Shown here: one piece after another, positions 25,233 to 36,675 of the stretch
Numbering within the stretch: position 1 is the stretch's first letter
How the letters are laid out: every line of letters starts with the position of its first letter
Source of the DNA: Takakia lepidozioides
Taxonomy: Eukaryota; Streptophyta; Takakiopsida; Takakiales; Takakiaceae
Direction: 5' to 3'
Assembly: GCA_030704615.1 (NCBI GenBank)
Contig: CM060731.1
Span: forward strand, 10,976,001 to 11,036,000
Length of the DNA stretch: 60,000 nt
The notes under the pieces: generated by a model
Seen by the model: only the letters and a program-made list of their open reading frames with translations
Told to the model about the DNA's origin: nothing
The model's database searches: none
Translations under genes and position numbers: made by a program

Positions 25233-26072
25233 CTCATGTCTGCTGAAGCGAGACAAATACGTGTACTCTACAAATACACAGGGTGTATTATATAGGTGGT
25301 GGTACAGTTAGGTACAGCGTAGGTACCCAGGTACGTAGGTAGGTGTGGTGTATGATATGGTACATACGTGGGGAAGGCAGGTAGGTGGATGAAAGAAAGT
25401 AGAAAGATGTCCCCCTCGGATGGCAAAGGTCGACTCCACTGCCAAGGGTTGGTTAAGCGTAACCAAAGTAGTTAGGTCTACTACCCATGGTCGGTTAGGG
25501 TTGCCCCCTAGGGTAATGGGATCCGGCACCGTTAGTCACATGGATGGAAGTGCAAGGCGGTACGAGTAGGGTTAGGTGATGGGCGCAAGCAAATGTGGGG
25601 GGGCATGCTGGGGGTAAGTGGAGGTGAATGAATGAGGGAATGATGGGCTTGAAGGGAAAAGGGTCGAGGCAAGGCAGAAGCTTGTGGGGGATGGAGGAGG
25701 GCGAGCAAGGACATGATGAGCAGGAGGTGGCAGGCACAGTCCCCAGGGACAGACAGGACGTGAAGCCGGCCTGCACACTCAAGCCATGGCTGCCAACATG
25801 ATGCCTTGTTACACCACCCACCATGCCTGCTCTGCTCTGGTGTGCAGTGTGCAACCCCATATTCAATGTCTTCCTCCACCACCACTTATCATCCCATATA
25901 AGTTATCACTGTTTGCAATCATCAATGTAACAGAATGCATATTTTTGCATACCATCCAAACCACATTGTCATTGCAAGCAGCATTTCACTTTGTGGAAAA
26001 TAAGAATCCAGAAGAGTGCAGCTCTCACATTCCTCTATCTTTGGTTGTCTATGCATGTTGTTGTTGTTGTTC

Positions 26073-26265
26073 TCACCTCCAGATTGAACAACTAGTTGAA
26101 CATCATGTGGAATAAGTTTGCTTTTTAAGCCAGTTAGTCATCAGGAAGTGGTCCAGAAACCAGTTCATTATATGACAGTTCACCTCCAGATTGAAGAACT
26201 AGTTGAACATTGTGGTAATAACTTTGTTTTTTGAGCCAGTTAGTCATCAGGAAGTGGTCCAGAAA
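26073..26265. repeat. Direct duplication of ~87 bp
   Basis: 26073-26159 and 26180-26265 share TCACCTCCAGATTGAA, AACTAGTTGAACAT and GCCAGTTAGTCATCAGGAAG with few differences and a 20 bp spacer. The duplication lies beyond the 3' end of NOB1. Confidence 0.8.
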
Positions 26266-26529
26266 GTTAGCCTCGTCGATCCAAGAGGAGAACCTAGTGT
26301 TGTACACAGGAAGATGGTTCAATGCATATGGTTTGTTAGCAAAATTTCAGCAGTTGGATAGAAGTACATCAATCTTCACCCTCAACAAGGATTACAGTGG
26401 ATGCTTCAATGTTTCATGTGGAAGACAGCCATCATCTACAAAGACTTTACGGACCCTTCTCACATGCCTGACTAATTCATTCGTCTGTGGAATCAATGCA
26501 GTTAAACAAGCTGGTTCACGATGAATGAT

Positions 26530-26700
26530 CTAAGGTCGCATACTTCCAAAATTTCCTGGGTATCTGTAACTCCCATTTGATGAGAATTTTCCCTCACAAT
26601 TCACATCCATCTTGCACATTAGACACCTTGTAGGACCTTATACATGATGGCCACCACAGATATGACAGAATCTCCTAAATTTGTTGCAAGTTCTTGTATA
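26530..26700 (-). pseudogene. Possible decayed zinc-finger coding fragment
   Basis: The minus strand reads RRFCHICGGHH, a stop, then a one-base frame change to GPTRCLMCKMDVNCEG. The paired CxxC/HH and CxxC clusters resemble the zinc-binding tail of some DDE transposases (PiggyBac-type). There is no ATG or longer frame. This could equally be chance in the NOB1 downstream region. Confidence 0.2.
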
Positions 26701-27040
26701 TTTTGTGGTCAGGTTTTCTGCCAGTCATAAGAGACTATTCACTTTAACATCAAGAACACAGGCCAAAACCCTACGTGCTTTAGTTCATCCCAGGGAATAC
26801 TGCCTAATGTTGGAAGATGAGCAGTTTTTAATCATCCATTTCCAGCAAGCTGCGTCCTGCCTGTAGCTGGGTTGCTACCCACAGTATAACCCATCAGTAA
26901 GAAACTCTGCAGGATCAATTAGGTCTTCTGCTTGGCAAAAAGCAGGCATTACGTCTCTACACTGCAACGCAGTATATAGCTCTTTCAAGGGGTGGAAACA
27001 ACGATCTACCACCATACGAAAGAGAACAGCTGAGAGGGTG

Positions 27041-30000
27041 TTAGTGCTTGCGAGCAACACGTCGCTCATTGGGATTCCGCCGGCCACCGAAAATTGCAGC
27101 AGCATGTCTCACTTGAGAGCCCTTTCCCATTGTCTGGATGCCAGCATGCTTGAACACTGTATCCATCGAAGTGAACCCATCTGAAGCCTGCCACACCAAT
27201 TGAAACCACAACGTAGAATCAGACTGCAAGTATCACACGATGACATCCACCCAATCTATTTTTCCACGGCTATATAATTCTGCAAGAATTGGTTGAATAC
27301 AGAACTCCTGTCATGACTGGCTGATTCCAACTCAATACGAAACAAGCTCAATCCAAAATAAATGGGAACAACAGGAATCACATGTGAAAAAAGGCACCAG
27401 ACATATGACCATCAAAGAGAGACAGTCTGAACAGATTGGATTTTTGTCAAGGTCACATGACATTCAACCTACGGCGCAATTCAGACATAGATGGTACGAA
27501 TGAGTACTTCCAAAAACCACCAGTTCACTGCCGATGCACTACCACTCAAAAGTGTTAGTCTTCTACTTCAGCACACAATTCAGAAGAAGAGTGCCAAACT
27601 CACTGTGGCAGATGCTTTCTTTGCTTTTGGATGCAGTAGTTTATGGGGCAGTTGATCTTCACGAAGTATCGGGTTCTGGTTGGCTCCATCCCTTCCTCCC
27701 TTTGGCATTGGTAATGAATACTGCATCCATATTCACATCCATCACATTAGATTGTCTCGGAAAGAAGATATTTTAGAGCACCCTGTCATTAACAAGAACA
27801 AGAGAGGCGAAACAAAAATCAAAATAACAGGGAATTTGAACAAACTTGATACTCATGAAAAATAAATCAAACAAGCTCAATCCTACTCTCCTGCAAGTCA
27901 CATACACCCTGGATGGGGTACTGGAGGCAAAGGGGCATACACGAGTGCCACGGAGGCTGATGCGCCGAATTCGTCCAGCATGAAGGCTTCCATTGGCTCC
28001 AACAGTGACAGACACCTTGAACAAAGTGCCCCCATTACCACACTTAGGGCAAAAGATGCGGCCAACCTCTGGGGTGACCTTCCCACATGCTGTACATTTC
28101 AGCACCCACCTGCACAATACATATGTACTGTTCAGTGAGTGAAGAAACAAAGAGTGACATTACGTCCTCATTTTAATCTTCCCAAAAATATGATGCTTCG
28201 TACAGTTTTCCATGAAGCAAGTTCAATCAAGGGGATACAGTGTTGGCAGCCTTCTGAACACAACGACATTTCAAGGGACACAGAACCACTGCTAGAAGGA
28301 GCTGCACGCACCGGTGAAGCTCACGCACATGGACCCCTGAAGGTGACAGCAATCGCAAGCCCATTTGCAGGATGACATTCTGCATTGCAAAATCACCCGT
28401 CACACATGCAACAGAGGATTGACATGAAGGACGACTGGACCACATATGTTCACTCTCTGTCTGGATTGATGCTGTCGTGTCCCCAGCAGTGCTTGTGGCA
28501 TAATCACCCGCATCCGTGCCCACAATCCTCTCTTCTCCGTCCTCATCTGATACCCCTGCAGTTTTCCTCTCACAGTTAGACCTCTCCTCGTAAACATAGA
28601 ATCTGGTACAACTATTGAGTTTCCTAGCTCGGGCTCTTATACAGCATACCTCACATGCTACAGCTGGTTGTCCCATTTGACTACACCTACATATCAAAAG
28701 AAACTTGAACAACTTTTGAGCGCCATATACTACAAACCACAAGAAGATCTGGAAATATTAATCCCAGAGACTAGACACTGTTGGATGATTGACACACTCA
28801 CACCCATTCTTCTCATAACCCGGCAATGTAGGTAATACCAGCCACCTAACCCTCACCTCTGTCTTCATGCTCTGCTACTGCTGCAGTGAATGCTCTTTCC
28901 TCCTCATCGCTTTCATTCTCACCACCAAACCTTGCCTCTTCCTCCCTAAGCAGCTCAGCACCTTGACTGGCTTTGGCAAGGCCTTCCTTCCCCTCTTCTC
29001 TCAGTGCACCAAGACCCTCGCTGAGTACAGGGCCCTCTTCCCACTCTTCTTTGGAAAGCTCTGGGGCCTCTCCTTCTCCCTCCTCCATCAGTGCCGGAGC
29101 ACCCTCGCTGATCATGGTGATGCAATCCTTCAGCTCGTCTTCCTCAACAAGAGGAGGCATATCACCACGTTCATCAACGAAACCTGATTGAGCCTCACTG
29201 CGCCCAACATTAGCAGCTCCTAAATCCGTTTCTCCCCTACCACCGACTTCTGTATCTAAAACCCCCGCAACAGATTCCAAATTTGCTGCACGGACTGCTC
29301 GTTTTGCTTCACGCTTCAGAAATTGCCTACGTGTGGACCTACTCACCGCCCTCTCCCATTTTGTGCCATCCTCTCCCTCTATATCATCACCCTTTGATGC
29401 ATCCAATCCAATGGCCACCATCACCTTTCCTTCAAGATTGAGTTGTGGCTGTTTCTTGTGTGAAGCTGCTGGTTTCTCTTGCATTGGCTTTTGTGCACTC
29501 CCCCAAGATCCTCCTTGTGGCTGGGATTGCCCTTCTTTAGGTCCTACCCCTGAGGAACCTGAGAGATCCCGATCAACTGGAAACTCATCCAGATTCAGAT
29601 ACTTCAATCCGAGGATGTGAGATTGGTCCTTTGAGTCCAACCTGCCATGGCCAACCACACCAATTTTGTGACCATCACTTTCTTCATCAGGAAGCTCCTC
29701 CCACTCCTTCATATTCGAGACATTGGTACCCCAACCTGGAGGTTCTCGCTGTTGCCGCGGCTGGACAGGGGTGACCTGCAACATGTAAACTTGACCTCAG
29801 GACAGCATCCAGCTGAAGTTTCAGGACAGCATATTAAACTCTAATGATACACCATACCAAGATCATTCCATGGAATTGTTTGACACTACAAATCTCCATA
29901 ATAGACAAAGCAACCTGCCTTGCAGGTCATCTAGTCTTATTTGAGGTCTCTTCGCAGCATAGGTAGTGCAATGATCCAGCAAAAGCAACGCATTATTATT

Positions 30001-31373
30001 TGAAGCTGATCCAAGCCTATTTTTGCAGCACCAATTTCATTTTCAGGGATTTCCATGTTGCTTGCACGGAAAAAGAAAAGGGGGGGTCTGCTGGGGACAT
30101 CAGATGCCTTCCTAGCCATTCAGGCTGTGGACAAGCGAACTTGGATTGACTTGCTCAAATTTTGCAACTGAGCATCAACATTGTTGAACAATATGATTCT
30201 CATATCCACAACCTTCATCACTTTTTAACCACAAGCAAGAGACACCCACATTCATTCAGATTATAAAAGATGCAAGTGAAATCGAGGAGAACAAGACACA
30301 CTAACCTGGAGTGGGGGAGGCCGCAAACGCAAATGGGCAGTACCATGGGCCCGAGACTCCAAAGTGTAGGCTAGTGCTAGAAGCTTAACATCCACTTCCG
30401 ACAACGACTGCAAATCTCCAGTGGCACGAGCGAACTGCACCACTGTCATCCAGAAGAAATAAAAGTTAATCAAGTTCATTGTCACTTTGGAGCTTCCAAA
30501 GCTTGCAAATGGAATGGGTCTAGTTCAATAGAAATATTGCCAACAAGGAAACAAAACTTGCAGCTGGAAGTTCTAGTCTATGGTTGCAGGGCGTCAGCAT
30601 GTCCCTCTCGCCCCCTCTCTCTCTCTCTCACAGCATATGCCCCATTCTTGGCCTACAGCAGCATCGCAAGGTTCAGGATCAGGGTAATGCTAATGTTAAG
30701 ACTCAATTCGTATTACTGTACAGTTATAGCCCTAGGTTGGAACCATAGCAATTTTTCGCTGATTTGCATAAGCTAGTAAGTAAAAATCCTGCCAGCAATT
30801 CTGGGAGGGAAAGCATCATGCGGAGACTATGCCCTCAAGGTATGTCAGACATGACAATGTGTGGGACTGTTGATCTCTCTTTCTGTCTCACCCATACACA
30901 CTCCCTCCTTGAATACCTCCCGGTTATATCTGGTAACCTCATCCAGTCAACAGAATGACTGAAACACTGGAGACAGCAATTTTACCAAAGTGTTCTTCAA
31001 GTCGATTATCAATCTGCCACATCTAGCTAAAGAGTAAGAGTCCATCACAGATTAGTGCAGTACCTTTAGTGATAGCTTCTTGATCGGGCTCCAGGCATTC
31101 TAGGGTAAGAGGGAGAGATGCCAGCTGCATGCGGGAAAGGGGGTCTCGAATCTCGTCCAAGACCTCCCGCAGGGTAAAAAACTGATCAGCAATTCCCAGC
31201 AAAGCGTGCGAACCTCCTCCAATGAGGGCATTGGCGTCCACCACCAGCGTGCCCAGCCCGCTTCGCGACTTCACGGCATTTGTAACGACCCGCGGAGGCA
31301 CTGCTTGCGCGTCCTTCCGCGCAACGGCCGACCACGCCTCAAGCGCAGCAGGGGCCTCGTTCGCATCCGCCAT
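27041..31373 (-). CDS. NOB1: NOB1, 20S pre-rRNA D-site endonuclease, 7 exons
   Basis: NOB1 cleaves site D of 20S pre-rRNA to make the 3' end of 18S rRNA in late 40S assembly. Exons on the minus strand: 31373-31064, 30442-30306, 29775-28857, 28555-28312, 28109-27941, 27720-27604, 27187-27041. All borders are GT/AG with matching phases; 2043 nt encode 680 residues. The PIN domain (about 38-135) shows TLVVDANALI (Asp46), REVLDEIRD (Glu74) and ATGDLQSLSEVD (Asp113, Asp121). The zinc ribbon has Cys542, 545, 557 and 560. YSLPMPKGGR, ILREDQLP and the terminal GGRRNPNERR match the family C-terminus. Exon 3 encodes a long acidic, low-complexity insert with many Glu/Gly (about 330-455), which makes it longer than animal NOB1 (about 412). 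The open frame running on past 27941 is intron. Confidence 0.95.
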
Positions 31374-31414
31374 AGCTGCTACACATGCAAACCAGACAGA
31401 AACTTGAGGGGGCA

Positions 31415-31445
31415 AGCCCTAACCTAAATGAGACAACCCTAAGGT
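31415..31445 (-). promoter_or_regulatory. Telo-box-like motifs upstream of NOB1
   Basis: Just upstream of the NOB1 ATG (31373) the plus strand carries AAGCCCTAACC (31415-31425) and ACAACCCTAAGG (31434-31445), with further AAACCC near 31450. These resemble the AAACCCTA telo box common in plant promoters of ribosome-biogenesis genes. The match is imperfect and the transcription start is unknown. Confidence 0.4.
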
Positions 31446-31686
31446 GCAAACCCTTACACAGGGTTTTAGATCCAAATATAACTGTATATTATTTTGGTTC
31501 CTTTGAGGCCAGAAATTTCTGGTAATTAGGGGTAATTTTATTACGCCTCTCATTTTTTAATAATAGGGTCATGAATGCACGGGCGGGCCCCGCCAGTACG
31601 ACCCTTGGGGTGAGCTCATAAGCCCACCGCCCATTCGGCGGGTCGGCGAGATTCTGAAATTTTTCCAAGTCCTTGTTCATCTGTCA

Positions 31687-31830
31687 TGGCGGACCTTCTA
31701 GCGGACTAGGCAGACCCTCCAACAGACCGACTCCAACCTTCTAGCGGGCGGGCGGGCAGGCGGGCCGGCAGGCAGACCCTCCAGTAGACCGACGAGCGGA
31801 CTGGCACCCCTCTAGCGGACCTCCAAACCC
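31687..31830. repeat. GC-rich minisatellite, CTAGCGG/CAGACCCTCC units
   Basis: The phrases TTCTAGCGG(A/G), GCAGACCCTCCA(A/G)(C/T)AGACCGAC and GGCGGGCGGGCAGG alternate, so two ~60 bp blocks can be aligned. It lies inside the TIR element. Confidence 0.6.
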
Positions 31831-31884
31831 TTCGACAAAATACATATTTAATAACATGCATTACTGCCCTAGTACATCTTGACA

Positions 31885-31939
31885 AGATTTGAACACCAAA
31901 CCTCGTGTTTATCATTCATTGCTCTTGACCACAACACTA
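31885..31939 (-). repeat. tRNA-derived element inside the TIR element
   Basis: Minus strand: TAGTGTTGTGG (31929-31939, A box-like) and GGTGTTCAAATCT (31885-31897, B box-like) at about 31-base spacing. It is a relic of a pol III promoter, not a foldable tRNA gene. Confidence 0.45.
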
Positions 31940-32193
31940 CCCGCTTAATGCAAACCCTTGCAATAACTAATGCTTTATGTGCATATTGTGGGCCCAGCAG
32001 ACTAGCTCATGTGTTTTGTGGGCCCAAGCAGACCAGCTCTCCGGGTAGACCTAGTAGACTGGTGGGGATTGGCAGGGTCTTAGGGGGCGCTCCCACCCTC
32101 CATGACCCCCTTACCACACGCGGGCCCCGCCGCAGCCACACTCGCGGCCATTCATGACCCTATTATTGTTGAATGAGAAGCTTTTATTATTAA

Positions 32194-32432
32194 CCTAGGA
32201 GAGGCTCACAAAGCCTGAAAGGTACAAATTATGAATAGAGAATCTTCCAAAGATTACTGTAAGTTATTAGCAATTTTATTAGTAAGTCCATCTAGGAGAG
32301 GCTAAAAAAGGTACAAATTGTTAGTAGTTATTGTTAATCTTACTAATAAATCCACCTAGGGGAGCCTAAAAAAGGTACAAATTGTTAGTAGTTATTGTTA
32401 ATCTTACTAGTAAGACCACCTAGGGAAGCCTC
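32194..32432 (+). repeat. 64 bp tandem repeat
   Basis: CTAGG(A/G)GAG(G/C)CT followed by AAAAAAGGTACAAATTGTTAG and TTATTGTTAATCTTACTA recurs with starts near 32195, 32292, 32356 and 32420. The last two intervals are exactly 64 bp; the first unit is longer (about 97 bp) and more diverged. Confidence 0.75.
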
Positions 32433-32526
32433 ACCGAGGCCAGCTGCCCTTCTTTGTGTTTCAAGCCTTAAACCTCCTGGCTCTTCGTCTTTGTTTCTTG
32501 TGCGTGCTCCAGCCTCCTTTCTTAGG

Positions 32527-32550
32527 TTTTTTTTTTTTTTTTTTTTTTGA
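32527..32550 (+). repeat. Poly-T tract
   Basis: An uninterrupted run of over 20 T residues. It could be the A tail of a retroelement inserted on the minus strand, but I see no coding body next to it. Confidence 0.7.
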
Positions 32551-33344
32551 CAAAGTTGTTGAGTAGACGGATATTTGGCTTGGATCCATTTTGGATAATG
32601 TGGGCATGCACTTTCTTTCCCGTTTCTAGGTCTTTACTCTTGATACACCCTTGTAAAATGCATAATTAAGTACTGGAGTCTAACTGGCGGCCAAAATAAA
32701 TAGTTGGTTCAAAACGTGCAGTGCCTGTTTGACTTGTTCTCCCTTACACCGTGTACCCACAGCCACAGCAGTGCCAGAAAAATTCTTCTTGAGCCCCTCT
32801 CTTGATCCTGTTTCAAAAGCATTTGTTATGGAGGAGGTGTCATATTCAAACAACTGCACCTAACCCTATTTTAAGTAATTCCGGACTTTTGGCTTAAATC
32901 CAGACCAAACTTAATATATAACATAATTAAAATTAATTCAGGTATTAAATAATAATATCGTGGAAAATTGAGTCTTTTAACTTGTGAAGTTGCACAATCC
33001 CATTCATGTAACATCGAATGGTAAGACGAATGACGTACTTTGCATCAGAAAATTACAAAAATAAGATGGATTGAATGAAATTATTAATAAATTGATAGAT
33101 GTATGACATAAACAGATAATTCAAGAAGATAATATACAAATGAAAAGTAAACATCCATACCATGCTTAGTAGTACCATGAACCAATGTATTGCAAGTTTT
33201 CAATTGATGGATTAAAACGTTGAATGGAATAAGGTTGGATTTCAATGAAACATGTGAATTATGTTTCAAAATATTTAGGGATCATTCCGATGTTCATATA
33301 ATGACCAAATATTGTGGAAGAGTGTCATGTAGATTCACCTATAA

Positions 33345-34310
33345 AGTCATTGAACCAAGCTGGAATGAGGTTTTAGGTTATAGAGTTTGCTAGGTACATT
33401 GAAACATAGTACTTGGTATGAATGGAAAAGAAAATATGGGAAAGTGTACTCAAGAGTAATGAAAGATGTATCAAGACTTGGCACCTATGAAAATTTGTCA
33501 TCATGAAAATTTGTTGATGAAATATCCCAACCACAGATTGTATCCAAATTTCTATGAGGAATGTGAATCAAACAGTGGAGCTTGGTTTAGGGTTTAGGGT
33601 TCTAGAAAATTGTAAATGGACAAACAATTATGGAGTTTGAGTCTTTACCCATACGTAGAACAATTCATGAAATATTATCCCCACCACTTCGACCGTACCC
33701 AAAATTGGAAGTAATAAATAAATAAGCATCAAACATTGAAATTAGGTTTTAGAGTATAGAGTTTGCAAAGGTACTAACCATAATACTCGGTATGAATGGA
33801 AAAGAAAATATTGGGAAGGGTACAGATGACTTGTCACCTATGATTTAGGGTTTAGGAAATAAATTTCCCAACCACAAATTGTATCTAATCTATGAAGAAT
33901 GCGCATCAAACAATGGAGTTACGTTTAAGGGCTTAGGGTTTAGAGTTTAGAGAACTATAAATGGACAAACAATTATGGAATATGAGTCTTTACGTGGAGG
34001 TCGTACAACAATTCAAGAAATATCCCCTCCACTTTGACCGCACCCAAAACTGGAAGCAATAAATTAAATACGCATCAGACATTACAATTAGGTTTTAGGG
34101 TACGGAGTTGAGTAGTGTAGTAAACATACTAATGGGTATGAATGGACCAAAAAATCTGGGAAAGTGTACAAGTGACTTGTCACCTAATAAATTAGACTTG
34201 AATGAAATATCCCAAGGGCCATTCTATTATGCCCAACCTTGTAACCCTTGAAAAATGCACATCAAACATTCGAATTAGGTTTAGGGTATATGGTTTAAGG
34301 TGAGGACAAT
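33345..34310. repeat. AT-rich satellite, ~170 bp monomers in ~350-375 bp dimers
   Basis: ATCA(A/G)ACA followed by a T-rich GGTTT block recurs at 33567, 33728, 33905, 34074 and 34261 (intervals 161, 177, 169, 187). A dimer-level landmark, AGGTTTTAG(G/A)GTA..GAGTT, recurs at about 33369, 33744 and 34091 with GTATGAATGGA and GACTTGTCACCTA following it. TTTAGGGTTTAGGGTT telomere-like tracts occur inside. No ORF is present. The array is short and diverged. Confidence 0.65.
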
Positions 34311-34540
34311 GTAAGGACTGAAGGCCCCAGAAGTATTGTCTTTAGAAGATCCTAATAAGATAAACAGACCCAAGATAAATTGACCTGAGATGATACGGAA
34401 TAACGGGTGGCAAAGCAAGGTTCAGGACTGATTAGTGACGAAGAAAATTGAGAAGAATGTCCGAAAAGGCAGTAAAAGAAATGTAACTCTGTACTTGAAG
34501 CCAGACTTACAGAAAGCTATTGACGAGTAATGGGAGAAGA

Positions 34541-34566
34541 TTCACAAGATTCACAAGATTCACAAG
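34541..34566 (+). repeat. (GATTCACAA)3 microsatellite
   Basis: Three perfect 9 bp units, GATTCACAA, in tandem. It lies in an open stretch of 68 codons that has no other support. Confidence 0.8.
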
Positions 34567-34885
34567 CAGTAAACCGCGAGAAAGCTTGTCCATCGAAGCA
34601 ACAACTTTCACAAATTGTCACGCGGTTTATACTTAGGACATTTTTTAGACCAATCATATTAAGCCCAACAATACGACCATGTGGACCGAGAATGAAGGAG
34701 ATGGGCGAATCTGTTGAGGAGAAGACACTTTGGTGAGAACCAGAGAACCAAAAGAAATGGGTGTAATGTGAGAGAGGAACTGCAAAGAGAAGGAAGCAGT
34801 GACATCAGAAAAACTATGAACTCCGGATGATCACTCGAGGTTCCTGAAACGTTACAGAGATGAGGTCCGGAAGAAAATCTGGTGG

Positions 34886-36675
34886 CTAGCAAAGAAGGTA
34901 GATTAATATTTGAACACGTGAAGATAAACAAATGGAGAGTGGAGGTAAAACATTAGTTTTATTCTTGAAAACATACAAGGAGTGAACCTCCACAATATGT
35001 CTTTGTTCTTCGTCCGAGGTTGCATTGTCTTCATTGTCTAACTGTTGATTAGCCTCATCCAAATTTGCTCGTGCTTTCTCCGCCTCCACCGCGGTAATTT
35101 TCTTGAAACTATTACGTGTCGTGTTTTTTCTGGCGGGCATTGTCCAAATGACAGAGTTAATGTGAATCCACTAAGGGGGATCATCTGGATTGAACTCCCA
35201 AACTTTGGACCAACAATCTCTATACATGTCCAAATCGGAAGGGCTACCTCTTTTCTTGGGTCTCCACCATTCGACGTGAACCTTTTTAAAATTCCTGGTC
35301 CTCTATCACGGACCACATCCGATATTGTCATCCCCATCCAAACTGGAAACGTCACAGTATCTACTGGTCGAACCAAGACGAAGAATCCGTTCTCAATGTC
35401 CTTGAACAGATTTAGAGGCTGCTTCGGTCTATCACACTGGGGGCCACAATACGGCTCCATGACTTCATCTTCTTCCGACAAATCATCCTCTGTAGGTGTA
35501 TGGATTCTGGCTCTGTGGTGGTTGACAGCCCACTTGGTTGAGGGCCAAAAATCCTCTTTAAGCACGATTGAATGTCGTGATTCTCCAGGAATGGGAAGAT
35601 CAAGTTCTGCAAGGATTGCTTCCCAGTATTGATCATCTTGTATTATGATGTCACGATAATGATCGTCAAGCAACATCATCTTCTTCCAGAATTCCCTGTA
35701 TTTTTTTAATTCCAGTTTTGATAAAAGACTGTTTATCGGATGAGTCATCTCTCACACCCCAAATTGGTGTTTTTTTTACAGCCCTGGGTGTGCTACAGGC
35801 AACTTTGGAGATCCATCGGGATTCGACTTCCACATCTTCACCACACCTTTTTTGGGGAGCCACTCATAATCAGTTGCAAACTTCTTAAACTTCATGACAG
35901 GCCAACCATCTTCATCTACATAGAATCGAAAATACATGCATTTCTGTTTACCCAACTAAAGCTTTTTTTCCATCAAGAATGCAACTGTCCACATACGCCT
36001 TGAAATCTGGCACCTCTTGAATGATTTGAGGAATAAATTACAGATCTTGAGAGATCATGAAAAACCTCATAAGATCGGAGAGAACGTAGGTGTTGTTTTG
36101 CTTTAGCTTCTTCGATAAATAACTGAAGAATCTGTCGATGTCCTCATGGGGATGGCCAACCATGAGAAATCCCATCTGAATCTCCTCAAACACTCCTCTT
36201 GCAATTAGGAGCAACAGAAAAGCCAACATCCACATGTTTTTGTTTTCCTTCACGCAGTTGTCCAACTGCAGGTAGAGCCTTCGCGGAAGTGGGACTTTTC
36301 CTTTTTTCTTCTCCTTATCGCCGAAATGTTTCAGGACGTCGAGACACCTCGATTTACCCTTCATGAGAGATTCGAAAAGGAATTTTATGGTGGGTGGTCA
36401 AAGATGTTACGACTTTCGCGGCAAGAGGGCTTCTTTAGTTGGTGGAGGCATTTTGCTAGAGAGCCAATTGTGAAGTTCGGGTCTCCCGGCCCGAAGTCCA
36501 GAGAGTACTGTCCGTAGGCTCTGTCCCGGTGGTCGTGGGTGACCATGCCGGTTAGCGAGATTGAAAGTTGACCTAAGCCGGAGACCATCTTGTTCGTCTT
36601 CTGCAACCTTGGAATAGCTGTTTTCCGATGATCCATCTTGTCATGAATGATGCAGAGGAATTCGGACGGCATCAT
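34886..36675 (-). pseudogene. DUF7869-type mobile-element protein, broken
   Basis: Three main minus-strand blocks read in order. 36675-36385 has DHRKTAIPRLQKTNK and AYGQYSLDFGPGDPN. 36364-36038 has LYLQLDNCVKENKN, RGVFEEIQMGFLMVGHPHED and IDRFFSYLSKKL. 35748-35038 has DDQYWEAILAELDLP and PVWMGMTISDVVRD. Between them, out of frame, lie IQEVPDFKAYVDS and YFRFYVDEDGWPVMKFK. The LDNC..ENKN and GH.HEDID signatures match the DUF7869 family, which occurs in repetitive genes and resembles a DDE/RNase H-type transposase. Stops and frameshifts between blocks make the copy inactive unless some gaps are introns. The last frame (35140-34886) begins MPARKNTTRNSFKK and may be the decayed C-terminus. Confidence 0.7.

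Larger units (their letters stand above)
21900..26070. other. Intergenic stretch with GC-rich blocks, no gene seen
   Basis: GC-rich blocks at about 21970-22480, 23900-24250 and 24480-24960 have many overlapping frames but no recognisable protein. The rest is mixed sequence with tRNA-derived repeats and a GGTA microsatellite. An open frame at 25532-25885 (-) has no family match and is not called. Confidence 0.5.
31547..32180. mobile_element. Short TIR element (MITE-like), ~630 bp
   Basis: CTCTCATTTTTTAATAATAG followed by GGTCATGAATG (31547-31577) is repeated in inverted form at 32149-32180. The match continues loosely outward (TAATTTTATTACGCC against TTAATAATAAAAGC), so the true ends may be near 31530 and 32197. 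The interior is GC-rich and contains a minisatellite and a tRNA-like A/B box pair. No coding frame is seen. The target-site duplication could not be set. Confidence 0.55.

Noticed and set aside
25532-25885. 117-codon ORF on the minus strand as a secreted Cys-rich protein
   Set aside because: No family match, Pro/Leu/Ser-rich low-complexity second half, and overlapping frames on both strands.
27773-27940. Continuation of the NOB1 zinc-ribbon frame past RGTR
   Set aside because: The family sequence YSLPMPKGGR lies in a separate exon at 27720-27604 with a good acceptor, and CGT|GTATGC is a good donor; the open continuation is intron.
33586-33601. Interstitial telomere
   Set aside because: Only two or three TTTAGGG-like units are present inside a longer satellite monomer; not a telomeric array.
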